A stretch of DNA of 64,000 nucleotides from an uncultured Flavobacteriaceae bacterium (GTDB taxonomy: Bacteria; Bacteroidota; Bacteroidia; Flavobacteriales; Flavobacteriaceae): the NCBI GenBank assembly GCA_947500585.1, contig CANMSN010000004.1:62001-126000 (forward strand). The letters run 5' to 3'. The stretch's first letter is position 1. Every line of letters starts with the position of its first letter. Below the pieces are notes generated by a model. The model searched no databases, was not told where the DNA came from, and was given only the letters and a program-made list of their open reading frames with translations. The translations under genes were made by a program, and so were the position numbers. Of this stretch, positions 16,431 to 23,256 are shown one piece after another.

Positions 16431-16622
16431 AACAATGTATAAAAAACATAGGGCTTTTGTGTTCAATCAATTGTCTGTGCTCATTTACAATGTCGCCAAC
16501 TATAAAATTTGGCATTTATGAGAAAAAGATAAAAGCAAAATATTTATATTTAGCTAAGTAATAAACCGAAACGAAAGTGCTTATCACCTGCCCTACGTTT
16601 CTTATACGAGACGTTACAAAAC
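16425..16622 (+). repeat. attC-like palindromic site 3 (cassette 3/4 junction)
   Basis: From GCTTAGAAC to GTTACAAAAC, 198 bp. Main stem: GTATAAAAAACATAGGGC (16437-16454) against GCCCTACGTTTCTTATAC (16590-16607), 16 of 18 pairs; both mismatches are left A with right C. Spacers to the boxes: 3 bases left, 5 right. The stem sequence differs from sites 1 and 2 while the fold is kept, so pairing rather than sequence is conserved. Confidence 0.7.
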
Positions 16623-16626
16623 ATTC

Positions 16627-17295
16627 ATGAGATATTTTTTTCTGTTTTTCTTAATAACCATTAATTGCTTTTCTCAAAAAAGCTATTCATTTGATTATTT
16701 AATCGAATATTCCTTTGTATCTTATAAATATTCTACTTCAAATAAAAAAATATACTATCTCACTAATTCAAAAGATAATTCATACTTCGCAAAAATAGAA
16801 AGTTTAGACACTTTGTCCTTTTCTTTAGAATTCATTGCTCAAGATAAAATTTGGACTAAAACCAAAATAGAAAAAAAATATTTTTTTGAGGCAGAGTTTA
16901 TAAAAGGGACTTGTGATAGCATATTAACCCACAGAAATTATTTCAAAGAAAAAACAAAACATTATAAATTTGAGGTATTGTCAGATACCATCATAAACAA
17001 TTTGTCTTTAGAAAGATATAAACTCATGTTCATTGGTAAGCGCAAAGGAAAACGATCAAACCCAATTGGTTCCAACCTTTATATTATTGAAGATTCAACG
17101 AAATTTCATTTACCAACATTAACACATCCTACAGCTTTTGGAGAATGGAAAGAAGAAGGGCAAATTCCTAATGGAATATTTAAAGAAAAAATTTTCTTGG
17201 ATTTCGAAGATAATGTTGCAGAAAAACATATACTAAAGGATTATTATATGACAAACAAAACTTTAATTATTCCAGAAGATTGTTTGGAACAATGA
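16627..17295 (+). CDS. cassette 4: secreted protein of unknown function
   Basis: A 222-residue protein starting with ATG 14 bases after the GTT box. It has a signal peptide (MRYFFLFFLITINCFSQKS, cut expected after CFS or SQ) and then an all-beta pattern with many Tyr/Phe/Lys residues (SFDYLIEYSFVSYKY, YLTNSKDNSYFAKIESL), like GLPGLI-type or other small flavobacterial outer-surface or periplasmic proteins. No cysteine anchor for lipidation in the standard place. The stop lies 3 bases before the end box GTTTTGTAAC. Specific function unknown. Confidence 0.6.
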   Translation: MRYFFLFFLITINCFSQKSYSFDYLIEYSFVSYKYSTSNKKIYYLTNSKDNSYFAKIESLDTLSFSLEFIAQDKIWTKTKIEKKYFFEAEFIKGTCDSILTHRNYFKEKTKHYKFEVLSDTIINNLSLERYKLMFIGKRKGKRSNPIGSNLYIIEDSTKFHLPTLTHPTAFGEWKEEGQIPNGIFKEKIFLDFEDNVAEKHILKDYYMTNKTLIIPEDCLEQ

Positions 17296-17298
17296 AAC

Positions 17299-17370
17299 GT
17301 TTTGTAACATACGTATTAAACAAATAAATTAAGTATTTATGATTATACAACTAAACAGATACAAGCAATA
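17299..17370 (+). repeat. left-arm remnant of an attC-like site, 3' edge of the array
   Basis: After the end box GTTTTGTAAC (17299-17308) the sequence ATACGTATTAAAC fits the left-arm pattern of the complete sites (AAC, short spacer, GTATAA...), but no convincing right arm or further GTT box follows before the LytTR gene at 17388. The terminal site seems shortened to about 60-70 bases, with only AT-rich self-complementarity. Confidence 0.4.
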
Positions 17371-17387
17371 ACCAAAAAAGTGAAGAA

Positions 17388-18143
17388 TTACTCCAACCAC
17401 CCCTTAAAATCTTTAACCCGTTCTCTAGCTACTATCACGTCATCATCGTTATAAGTATTTAGTTTTATTTGTAAACGTGAATTGGTATAGCTTACCATAT
17501 CTTTAATAGCATTAATATTCACAAAAAACTTACGGTTAATACGGAAAAAGGTTTGTGGCTCAAGTTCATCTTCTAACTGTTCTAAAGTCGTATCTAAGAG
17601 GTAATTTCTACCCTCAGTGGTATATAAATATGTACCTTTATTTTCGCTGTAAAAACATTCTATATCATCAATATTAATAAGTTTTAAGTGCTGTCCCACT
17701 TTTACAGAAAATCGTTTTTTATACTCACGATCTATTGGGTTTACTAATAACTTTTTTATATCATTAAAATCTAAAGTCACAGCTTGATTTTGTGGCGTGC
17801 GTGCTTTATACTTTTTTACTGCAATAGCTAAATCATCTTCATCAATAGGTTTTAAAAGGTAATCGATACTATTTAGCTTAAAAGCTTGTAAAGCATATTC
17901 ATCATAAGCGGTAGTGAAAATTACGGCACTTTTAATAGCTATAGCTTCAAAAATCTCAAAAGATAAGCCATCACTTAACTGAATATCTAAAAAAATTAAA
18001 TCTGGGTGCTGATTGTTTTGAAACCATGCTATAGATTCTTCTACAGAATGCAACATAACATCAGTTGTTAAATCTAATTTTTGTAGCATGCGCTGTAAGC
18101 GTCTTGCTGATGGCTTTTCGTCTTCAATTATGATTATATTCAT
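17388..18143 (-). CDS. LytTR family response regulator
   Basis: A 251-residue response regulator. The receiver domain spans about residues 1-120, with acidic residues EDE (7-9), phosphoacceptor aspartate 53 in DLIFLDIQLSDG, and the threonine/lysine switch in FTTAYDEYA and DYLLKPIDE. The LytTR DNA-binding domain follows at about 140-250 (KKRFSVKVGQHLKLINIDDI, FFRINRKFFVNINAI). It is the last gene of a minus-strand operon after the sensor kinase and two 2TM proteins and will be the kinase's partner. The cassette array ends about 80 bases away. Confidence 0.94.
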   Translation of the reverse strand: MNIIIIEDEKPSARRLQRMLQKLDLTTDVMLHSVEESIAWFQNNQHPDLIFLDIQLSDGLSFEIFEAIAIKSAVIFTTAYDEYALQAFKLNSIDYLLKPIDEDDLAIAVKKYKARTPQNQAVTLDFNDIKKLLVNPIDREYKKRFSVKVGQHLKLINIDDIECFYSENKGTYLYTTEGRNYLLDTTLEQLEDELEPQTFFRINRKFFVNINAIKDMVSYTNSRLQIKLNTYNDDDVIVARERVKDFKGWLE

Positions 18144-18198
18144 GAATTTGATTTTTTATTTAAAAAAAAGATAAAATGATGATTCCATTTATAATGAC

Positions 18199-18546
18199 TT
18201 ATCGCATTCTATTTTTATCCTTTTCCATATATTCCTTAATCTTTTTGTCTTCCCAAGACTTTCCAAAAAGCAAGTTTTTTCCAAATATACCCAAGGCATG
18301 AAACCCTAAACCAATTCCCCAGAAAAACGCTGTTGAAAATGTTCCATAATGCCAAATATTTCCGTCTGAATTTACAGCAATCATTACAATTAAAAAGATA
18401 TTTACTGCCAAATACCAGAAGGCGTGCCAGTAAAATCCTTTAAGTTCTTTTAGTCTTTTTTCTGCTCTTAAATAAGCGTCTTCTTTTCTGTAATCTGTTA
18501 TGTCTTTATATTCTTGAAGTTCCATAATATTCATTTTTAATTCCAT
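18199..18546 (-). CDS. 2TM domain protein
   Basis: A 115-residue membrane protein with the 2TM domain: AYLRAEKRLKELKGFYWHAF leads into the first membrane helix (WYLAVNIFLIVMIAV) and the second is in FFWGIGLGFHALGIF, followed by the conserved FGKSWEDKKIKEYMEK tail. It overlaps the upstream 2TM gene by 10 bases. 2TM proteins are commonly found with LytTR two-component systems in Bacteroidota; a role in sensing or tuning the kinase is inferred. It is the most diverged of the three 2TM copies in this operon. Confidence 0.85.
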   Translation of the reverse strand: MELKMNIMELQEYKDITDYRKEDAYLRAEKRLKELKGFYWHAFWYLAVNIFLIVMIAVNSDGNIWHYGTFSTAFFWGIGLGFHALGIFGKNLLFGKSWEDKKIKEYMEKDKNRMR

Positions 18547-18842
18547 CTTCTATTTTCTTCTTTTTCCATTAATTCTCTTATTTTTCTTTCTTCCCATTTT
18601 CTACCAAGAAAACCATCATGCACAAATACTTGATAGGCATGAAAACTTAAACCAATACCCCAACCTAGTATGGGAAACCAAAACCAATGAAAATCCCATG
18701 AGGTTTTATAATTTATAAATATTAAAAAGGGTATTACCAAACAGTACGATATCAAATTATAATAAAAACCTTTAATATCTTCTACGCGCTTACGTGCTTC
18801 TAAGTATTTATCTTCCGTATTTATATTTGATAATCTTTGCAT
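18537..18842 (-). CDS. 2TM domain protein
   Basis: A 101-residue membrane protein. Its KYLEARKRVEDIKGFYYNLI, helix ISYCLVIPFLIFINYKT and WFWFPILGWGIGLSFHAY are nearly identical to the C-terminal domain of the adjacent histidine kinase, so the two arose by tandem duplication. It ends with the charged tail GRKWEERKIRELMEKEENRR. Gap to the kinase gene is 12 bases; overlap with the next 2TM gene is 10 bases. Probably forms mixed oligomers with the kinase in the membrane (inference). Confidence 0.87.
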   Translation of the reverse strand: MQRLSNINTEDKYLEARKRVEDIKGFYYNLISYCLVIPFLIFINYKTSWDFHWFWFPILGWGIGLSFHAYQVFVHDGFLGRKWEERKIRELMEKEENRRWN

Positions 18843-18854
18843 AATCCTTAATTT

Positions 18855-20192
18855 TTAGTTCCAGCGGTTATCATCTTCTTCTTGCATAAATTGTTCTATT
18901 TTACGCCTTTCCCAATTTCTACCAAAGGCACCATCGTTAACAAACGTTTTAAAAGCCTGTATTGCCAAACCTAAACCCCAACCCAACATAGGAAACCAAA
19001 ACCATTGGAAACCCCAATATGTTTTATAATTGATAAATACTAAAAAGGGTATAACTAAGCAATATGAAATTAAACTGTAATAAAAGTTTTTAAGTTCTTC
19101 AACATGGTTACGTGCACGCAAGTAACTGTCATCTATTAATGATTGTTGTGTTCTCATAACTGAAATTTGTTTTGTAAGCATTGGTATAGCAACTGCAAAC
19201 CTATTTGCTTCTTTATTTATATATACTTTTTTATTGGTTAACAAATTGTAGCGTTGCTTAATATTGGTTAAACCTACACCACTACTCTTTTTTACTATTT
19301 GTTTAGGTTGTAAATTATTTTCTACTACCAAATTATCTCCATCTTCATAAATTTTAATATGTAATGGTTTACTAGAAGTAACCATATTATGCTTCACAGC
19401 ATTTTCTAATAATAACTGTAATGATAATGGCACAACTTTACTTTCTGGATTTGATGCTTTATCTGGCATTTCAAAAACAATGCTATCTTCAAATCGCATT
19501 TTAAGCAACAACATGTAGGTTTTTGCAAATTGCAGCTCTTCATCAACGGTAACTAATTCTTTATTTTTCTGTTCTAGAACATATCTATAAACTTTTGATA
19601 AAGAGGTAGTAAACCGTTGCGCATTTTCTGGATTTTCCTCAATTAAACTGGTTAATACATTTAAACTATTGAATAAAAAATGAGGATCTAATTGGTTTTT
19701 TAAGGCATCAAACTTAGCACTTGCTGTACCTGCTATTACTTTTTGTTCTTTTATTTTATTTTGTTGGTATCTATTATAGAAATATATAAAATGAAATATG
19801 CTTAGTATAGTTAAAGTAATCCATAATCCAAATTGGTAATAGCTAAACTTTTCGTTGGCTAAAAACTCGGTAAATGGTTTATCTGAGTAGATTGAAAACG
19901 TAAAAGCTCTGAGAAAAAACAAACCTGTTAAAGTGATAATTGTAGAACCTAAAATTCCAAGAACAATTCTTTTTACAGTATCATTTTTTTTCCAATTTCG
20001 ATTACTCATATAGTCGAAAAAGAACATGTTAGAATATCCAAGAACAAAAGAATAGAGTTGATAAAACCCAAAATTTATTAAAGCTGCATTGGTACTTTTA
20101 AAATTAAAACCATTATCAATAAAACTTCCCACAATGAATACGGCGCATCCGATTATGAAGGTTATAAAAATTTGTTTTATATTTTTTGACAT
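18855..20192 (-). CDS. LytS-type sensor histidine kinase fused to a 2TM domain
   Basis: A 445-residue kinase. Four N-terminal membrane helices span about residues 8-140. The His_kinase domain has the phosphoacceptor histidine 171 in LDPHFLFNSLNVL, an N-box LLLENAVKHN (asparagine 264) and a G-box SGVGLTNIKQRY. The ATPase part ends near residue 345 and the last 100 residues (from methionine 346, codon at 19155-19157) form a full 2TM domain nearly identical to the downstream 101-residue protein. An internal start at 346 could also yield the free 2TM domain. The kinase would phosphorylate the LytTR regulator at the end of the operon. Confidence 0.92.
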   Translation of the reverse strand: MSKNIKQIFITFIIGCAVFIVGSFIDNGFNFKSTNAALINFGFYQLYSFVLGYSNMFFFDYMSNRNWKKNDTVKRIVLGILGSTIITLTGLFFLRAFTFSIYSDKPFTEFLANEKFSYYQFGLWITLTILSIFHFIYFYNRYQQNKIKEQKVIAGTASAKFDALKNQLDPHFLFNSLNVLTSLIEENPENAQRFTTSLSKVYRYVLEQKNKELVTVDEELQFAKTYMLLLKMRFEDSIVFEMPDKASNPESKVVPLSLQLLLENAVKHNMVTSSKPLHIKIYEDGDNLVVENNLQPKQIVKKSSGVGLTNIKQRYNLLTNKKVYINKEANRFAVAIPMLTKQISVMRTQQSLIDDSYLRARNHVEELKNFYYSLISYCLVIPFLVFINYKTYWGFQWFWFPMLGWGLGLAIQAFKTFVNDGAFGRNWERRKIEQFMQEEDDNRWN

Positions 20193-20216
20193 GGTATAAT
20201 TATTAATTACAATTAT

Positions 20217-20840
20217 TTATTTTTTGCAAGATTCTAAAAGTTGTTCCACACGTTCTTTTCCCCAGTTTGGATGAAACGGTGTTTCTGGTTTAAAGTTAGT
20301 AAAAAGTTCTAAGGCATGTTCTAAATCTTTACAAAATGGAGCGGTATCTTGTCCAAAATATTTAGCACTATTCATATTCCATTCTGCTTTAGAAGACACC
20401 ACTCTTGGGTTTTCTGGCGCTATTACTTCTGCTTTAGTATAGAGTTCTATTACTTTTCCAGATAAAGTCATGCCATAAGTGGCACCATCATAAGCTACCC
20501 ATGCGGTATGCAATAATGCTTGAAGCACCATTATTTCAGGATTATTTTTACTAATTGCTGTTGCATCGTTAATTAAATTTTGTGCTTTTTTTAGTTGCGC
20601 TGATAATTTTTCTTCATCTCTTAAACCAAAACTATTTAGAATATTAACTTGAGCTGCATAATATGGTGGCAACCAATTATCTGGTTCTGCTTTAGCTATA
20701 CGTTCAAATAAATTTGACGCTTCGGTTGGGTTATTGCTACCCCAAAGCTCAAAGGCTTTTTGCATGCCCTTTTCATAATTACCTTGTGCACTTATTACAC
20801 TTGTAAAAACTATTGATACTATAAGTATTAGATTTTTCAT
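20217..20840 (-). CDS. exported TPR-like protein
   Basis: A 207-residue protein with a signal peptide (MKNLILIVSIVFTSVISAQG). The mature part is helical with TPR-like spacing (AFELWGSNNPTEASNLFERI, AKAEPDNWLPPYYAAQVNIL, LYTKAEVIAPENPRVVSSKA). It lies 24 bases before the histidine kinase gene and 11 bases after a DUF2141 gene, so it is part of the same minus-strand operon. Possibly a periplasmic accessory to the sensor system. No enzymatic motif seen. Confidence 0.8.
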   Translation of the reverse strand: MKNLILIVSIVFTSVISAQGNYEKGMQKAFELWGSNNPTEASNLFERIAKAEPDNWLPPYYAAQVNILNSFGLRDEEKLSAQLKKAQNLINDATAISKNNPEIMVLQALLHTAWVAYDGATYGMTLSGKVIELYTKAEVIAPENPRVVSSKAEWNMNSAKYFGQDTAPFCKDLEHALELFTNFKPETPFHPNWGKERVEQLLESCKK

Positions 20841-20851
20841 GTTTATTATTT

Positions 20852-21277
20852 TTAAAGTTTAATATTTTGAGTGATTGATTTATTGTTTACTTCAAATTTT
20901 GCATCTTCCCATTTTGGTGGCCCCATAAATCCTCTTGCATTATTAGAGCATCCATAATCTTCTTTAGGAATTCCTAAAAAATTACTATCCATTTTATTAT
21001 TGTCATTTTCATCATGATACATGGAGATTGCGTAGATTCCTTTTGGGATGTTTTTAAAAGTTACAGTACAAGACTTGTTTTCTATTTTAGTAACTAAAGA
21101 TTTATAACCTTTATTCAAAAAGTTTGACTCAGAGTCGAAAATTGATACATATACCTTCCCAGTATTACTATTTAAATTTGAAATGTTTACAGTTATATCT
21201 GGATTTTTATCTGTTTGAGCAAATGTAAAACTGATATTTATGATAACTAGACATAAGATTTTAATAAGTGTTTGCAT
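20852..21277 (-). CDS. DUF2141 domain secreted protein
   Basis: A 141-residue exported protein (signal MQTLIKILCLVIINISFTFA). The rest is the DUF2141 domain: ISNLNSNTGKVYVSIFDSES, FKNIPKGIYAISMYHDENDN (the family's calcium-like DxNxN segment: HDENDNNKMD), NFLGIPKEDYGCSNNA and the closing KFEVNNKS. These small beta-sandwich proteins of unknown function are found in the periplasm or outer membrane of Bacteroidota. It is the first gene of the two-component operon; its upstream region up to the TonB gene terminator (about 200 bases) should hold the operon promoter. Confidence 0.88.
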   Translation of the reverse strand: MQTLIKILCLVIINISFTFAQTDKNPDITVNISNLNSNTGKVYVSIFDSESNFLNKGYKSLVTKIENKSCTVTFKNIPKGIYAISMYHDENDNNKMDSNFLGIPKEDYGCSNNARGFMGPPKWEDAKFEVNNKSITQNIKL

Positions 21278-21422
21278 GATAGTTTGTTTTTTAATTACAT
21301 GACAAATATCTAATGCAAATACAGATTTTTAAAAAGCGACTTACCGAATTGTATTTTTTTATGGATGAAATGTTGTTTTAACCATAAATCACTCTAGTTA
21401 TAGCATAAATAAGAAGAAAATT

Positions 21423-21462
21423 AAAAAGACCAAGAATGTATTAAAACAACTCTTGGTCTTTT
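21423..21462 (-). terminator. intrinsic terminator of the TonB-like gene
   Basis: AAAAGACCAAGA (21424-21435) pairs exactly with TCTTGGTCTTTT (21451-21462) across a 15-base loop. On the minus strand it follows the stop of the TonB-like gene by about 25 bases and ends in a run of T. Confidence 0.75.
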
Positions 21463-21487
21463 GCTAAAATATTAACTATTCAAAAAA

Positions 21488-22219
21488 TTATTGTTCAGCA
21501 TATTTAAAAAATATAGGTACAGCATAAGCCACTTTTACTGGTTTACCACGTTGCTTACCAGGTTTCATTTTTGGTAACTTTCCAATAATACGTTCTGCTT
21601 CTCTTTCAAGTATCTCATCGGGCCCTCTAGAACGAACATTAGTAGTATGACCTTTAGAATCAATAACAAAAACTACTGATACTCTTCCTTGTATACCAAG
21701 TTCTAATGCAGATTGTGGATAATTAAAATTCTTTACCACATGCTCTTGCATTTTTTTCTGAAAACAATCTTTAGTGGCCTGTTTCGATAAACCTTCACAA
21801 CCAGGAAAAACTGGCACTTCCTCAATTATAGAAAAAGCAACTTCTACATCTTCATAAACATCTTCAACATGTATATCGCTTACTTGAACGATACGTCGTT
21901 CTTGAAGGGCATCATCCTGATCAATCTCGGTACTTTCAATAACAGTTTCTTCAATTTCTTCAATATCTTCAACAATTTCAACTGTTTCGCTTACCACTGC
22001 TGGCGGTGGCGGTGGCGATGCCGTATTCATACTTACTAAGGGTATCTCCTCTTCTATTTCTTGATCTACATTAATAATATCCATTACTATATCACTTTTT
22101 TCATAAGTTTTATGTTCTAATGCACGCCAAGACAAAAGCAACATCAAATTAAGACCAATAGCAAAATAAAGGCTGCTATTACGGCCTATTTCTATTTCTG
22201 GGTTCTTTTTAGCTTTCAT
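21488..22219 (-). CDS. TonB family energy-transducing protein
   Basis: A 243-residue protein with a short cytoplasmic N terminus, one membrane helix (SLYFAIGLNLMLLLSW), a periplasmic linker rich in Pro and Glu (ASPPPPPAVVSETVEIVEDI), and a C-terminal TonB domain from about residue 165 (NYPQSALELGIQGRVSVVFV, IDSKGHTTNVRSRGPDEILE, GKPVKVAYAVPIFFKY). The VPVFPGCEGL stretch before it is typical for Bacteroidota TonB proteins. It links proton-motive force at the inner membrane to outer-membrane receptors. It is a single gene with its own terminator; exbB/exbD are not adjacent. Confidence 0.9.
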   Translation of the reverse strand: MKAKKNPEIEIGRNSSLYFAIGLNLMLLLSWRALEHKTYEKSDIVMDIINVDQEIEEEIPLVSMNTASPPPPPAVVSETVEIVEDIEEIEETVIESTEIDQDDALQERRIVQVSDIHVEDVYEDVEVAFSIIEEVPVFPGCEGLSKQATKDCFQKKMQEHVVKNFNYPQSALELGIQGRVSVVFVIDSKGHTTNVRSRGPDEILEREAERIIGKLPKMKPGKQRGKPVKVAYAVPIFFKYAEQ

Positions 22220-22331
22220 GACTTTAATATTTAGTACTATAAAATTATTTGAATTCCCAATAAAGAAGTATGATAATTGTCATATTCTTATAAATATTAT
22301 ATATAATTGATTATACCACAATGCATTAAAT

Positions 22332-22361
22332 AAAAAAAGCTACCTTTTTTAGGTAGCTTTT
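22332..22361 (-). terminator. intrinsic terminator of the Hsp20 gene
   Basis: AAAAGCTACCT and AGGTAGCTTTT form an 11-base perfect stem with a 5-base loop; on the minus strand it is followed by further T residues. It lies about 40 bases after the stop codon of the Hsp20 gene at 22399. Confidence 0.8.
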
Positions 22362-22398
22362 AAGTCTAGTGAAATTTAACTAATTCAATTCTTAATAC

Positions 22399-22875
22399 TT
22401 ATGAAATTTTAATAGTTACAGGCGGTTTTTGTTTTGCCTCTTCTTTTTTAGGAAGATGAACATGTAAAATACCTTCGTTATAACTTGCATTTATTTTACT
22501 ATCATTTACCGTTTCTGGTAAGGTAAATGTTCTTTTAAATGAAGAATATCCAAATTCTCTACGTGTATATTCTTCATCATGGTTTTCGTGTTCTTCTTTT
22601 AGTTCGGCAGAAATAGATAAAATTTTGTTTTCTAGATTAATATTAAAATCAGACTTTTTTAATCCGGGAACTGCCATTTCCACAATAAAAGCATCAGCTA
22701 CTTCTTTAATATTAACTTTTGGTAATGAAATACCTGTATTAAAATTTGAAGTTACTAATGAAGGGAAATCAACTAACGAAAAATCATCAAACCAACTTGA
22801 TAACGATGGGAAGTTAGATGTTCTATTTGTTTTTGCTAAACTTCCATTTTTTGGCAATGTTGCTAAATTACTCAT
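22399..22875 (-). CDS. Hsp20/alpha-crystallin small heat-shock protein
   Basis: A 158-residue small heat-shock chaperone. The alpha-crystallin domain occupies about residues 47-145 (LPKVNIKEVADAFIVEMAVP, LKKSDFNINLENKILSISAE, YTRREFGYSSFKRTFTLPET) with the characteristic NASYNEGILHVHLPKKEE (A.x.N-G-V/I-L motif) and an IxI-like C-terminal KPPVTIKIS. It forms oligomers that bind unfolding proteins. It is transcribed alone, with a terminator downstream and a 380-base intergenic region upstream. Confidence 0.95.
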   Translation of the reverse strand: MSNLATLPKNGSLAKTNRTSNFPSLSSWFDDFSLVDFPSLVTSNFNTGISLPKVNIKEVADAFIVEMAVPGLKKSDFNINLENKILSISAELKEEHENHDEEYTRREFGYSSFKRTFTLPETVNDSKINASYNEGILHVHLPKKEEAKQKPPVTIKIS

Positions 22876-23256
22876 TTTTAAAAAATTTTAAGTTAAACAT
22901 TTATTATTCAATAATTTAACACCTAAAAAGCAAATAAAATACCAAAATACAAGACACGCAAAAATGTCATTTTTCTTTAATATTTTTTTAACAGAATTCT
23001 GACATTTTTTCATTTTTTACCCTTGTTTAAATCGTAAACTTTAAAGATGATATACTTTTGACTTTGTCAGAAAAAAATATGACTTCGTTTAACATTGTAT
23101 GCAAAATCATTAAAAACGAATTCGTATCAAATAATTTTACATTATTGTGAAATAAGAATTCCACAAACCCTATTTTTTGTTAAAAACAATTATTTTTAAA
23201 AATAAGATCATTCATTTGATTCTATTTAATATATTTGTCTCTCAATAAGATTGAAA
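22876..23256. other. 380-base intergenic region with repeated TGTCA/TGACA motifs
   Basis: The divergent region between hsp20 and the AAA ATPase gene. It holds TGTCATTTTT (22965), CAGAATTCTGACATTTTTTC (22992-23011, including a 10-base palindrome) and TTTGTCAGAAAAAA (23063). These may bind a stress regulator of hsp20. There is no ORF of note. The -7 box for the ATPase gene is near its end. Confidence 0.35.
23230..23237 (+). promoter_or_regulatory. -7 promoter box TATATTTG
   Basis: Exact match to the Bacteroidota -7 consensus TAnnTTTG, 19 bases before the ATG at 23257. No clear -33 TTG at the usual distance. Confidence 0.45.

Larger units (their letters stand above)
13651..17308 (+). mobile_element. 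integron-like gene-cassette array, four cassettes, no integrase
   Basis: Four cassettes lie head to tail on the plus strand. Each starts with a GTT box and ends with the exact reverse complement of its own start: GTTGTGCATA (13651) with TATGCACAAC (14144); GTTAGCCAC (14328) with GTGGCTAAC (15106); GTTCTAAGC (15311) with GCTTAGAAC (16425); GTTACAAAAC (16613) with GTTTTGTAAC (17299). Between cassettes are about 200-bp imperfect palindromes. The five ORFs are all plus-strand, have short leaders (14-32 bases from the GTT box), stop at the cassette end and are unrelated to each other. This is the organisation of integron cassettes (a CALIN: attC cluster lacking integrase), but the boxes do not fit canonical GTTRRRY. 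No integrase gene is present in the window. Confidence 0.75.

Noticed and set aside
13651-17308. CRISPR or simple tandem repeats as explanation for the 13.6-17.3 kb repeats
   Set aside because: The repeated sites are about 200 bp, differ in sequence but keep a fold, and surround ORFs of 0.3-1.1 kb; there are no short repeats with uniform spacers.
13651-17308. Transposon or IS element
   Set aside because: No transposase, no shared terminal inverted repeats over the whole region and no target duplication seen; each cassette has its own different end box.
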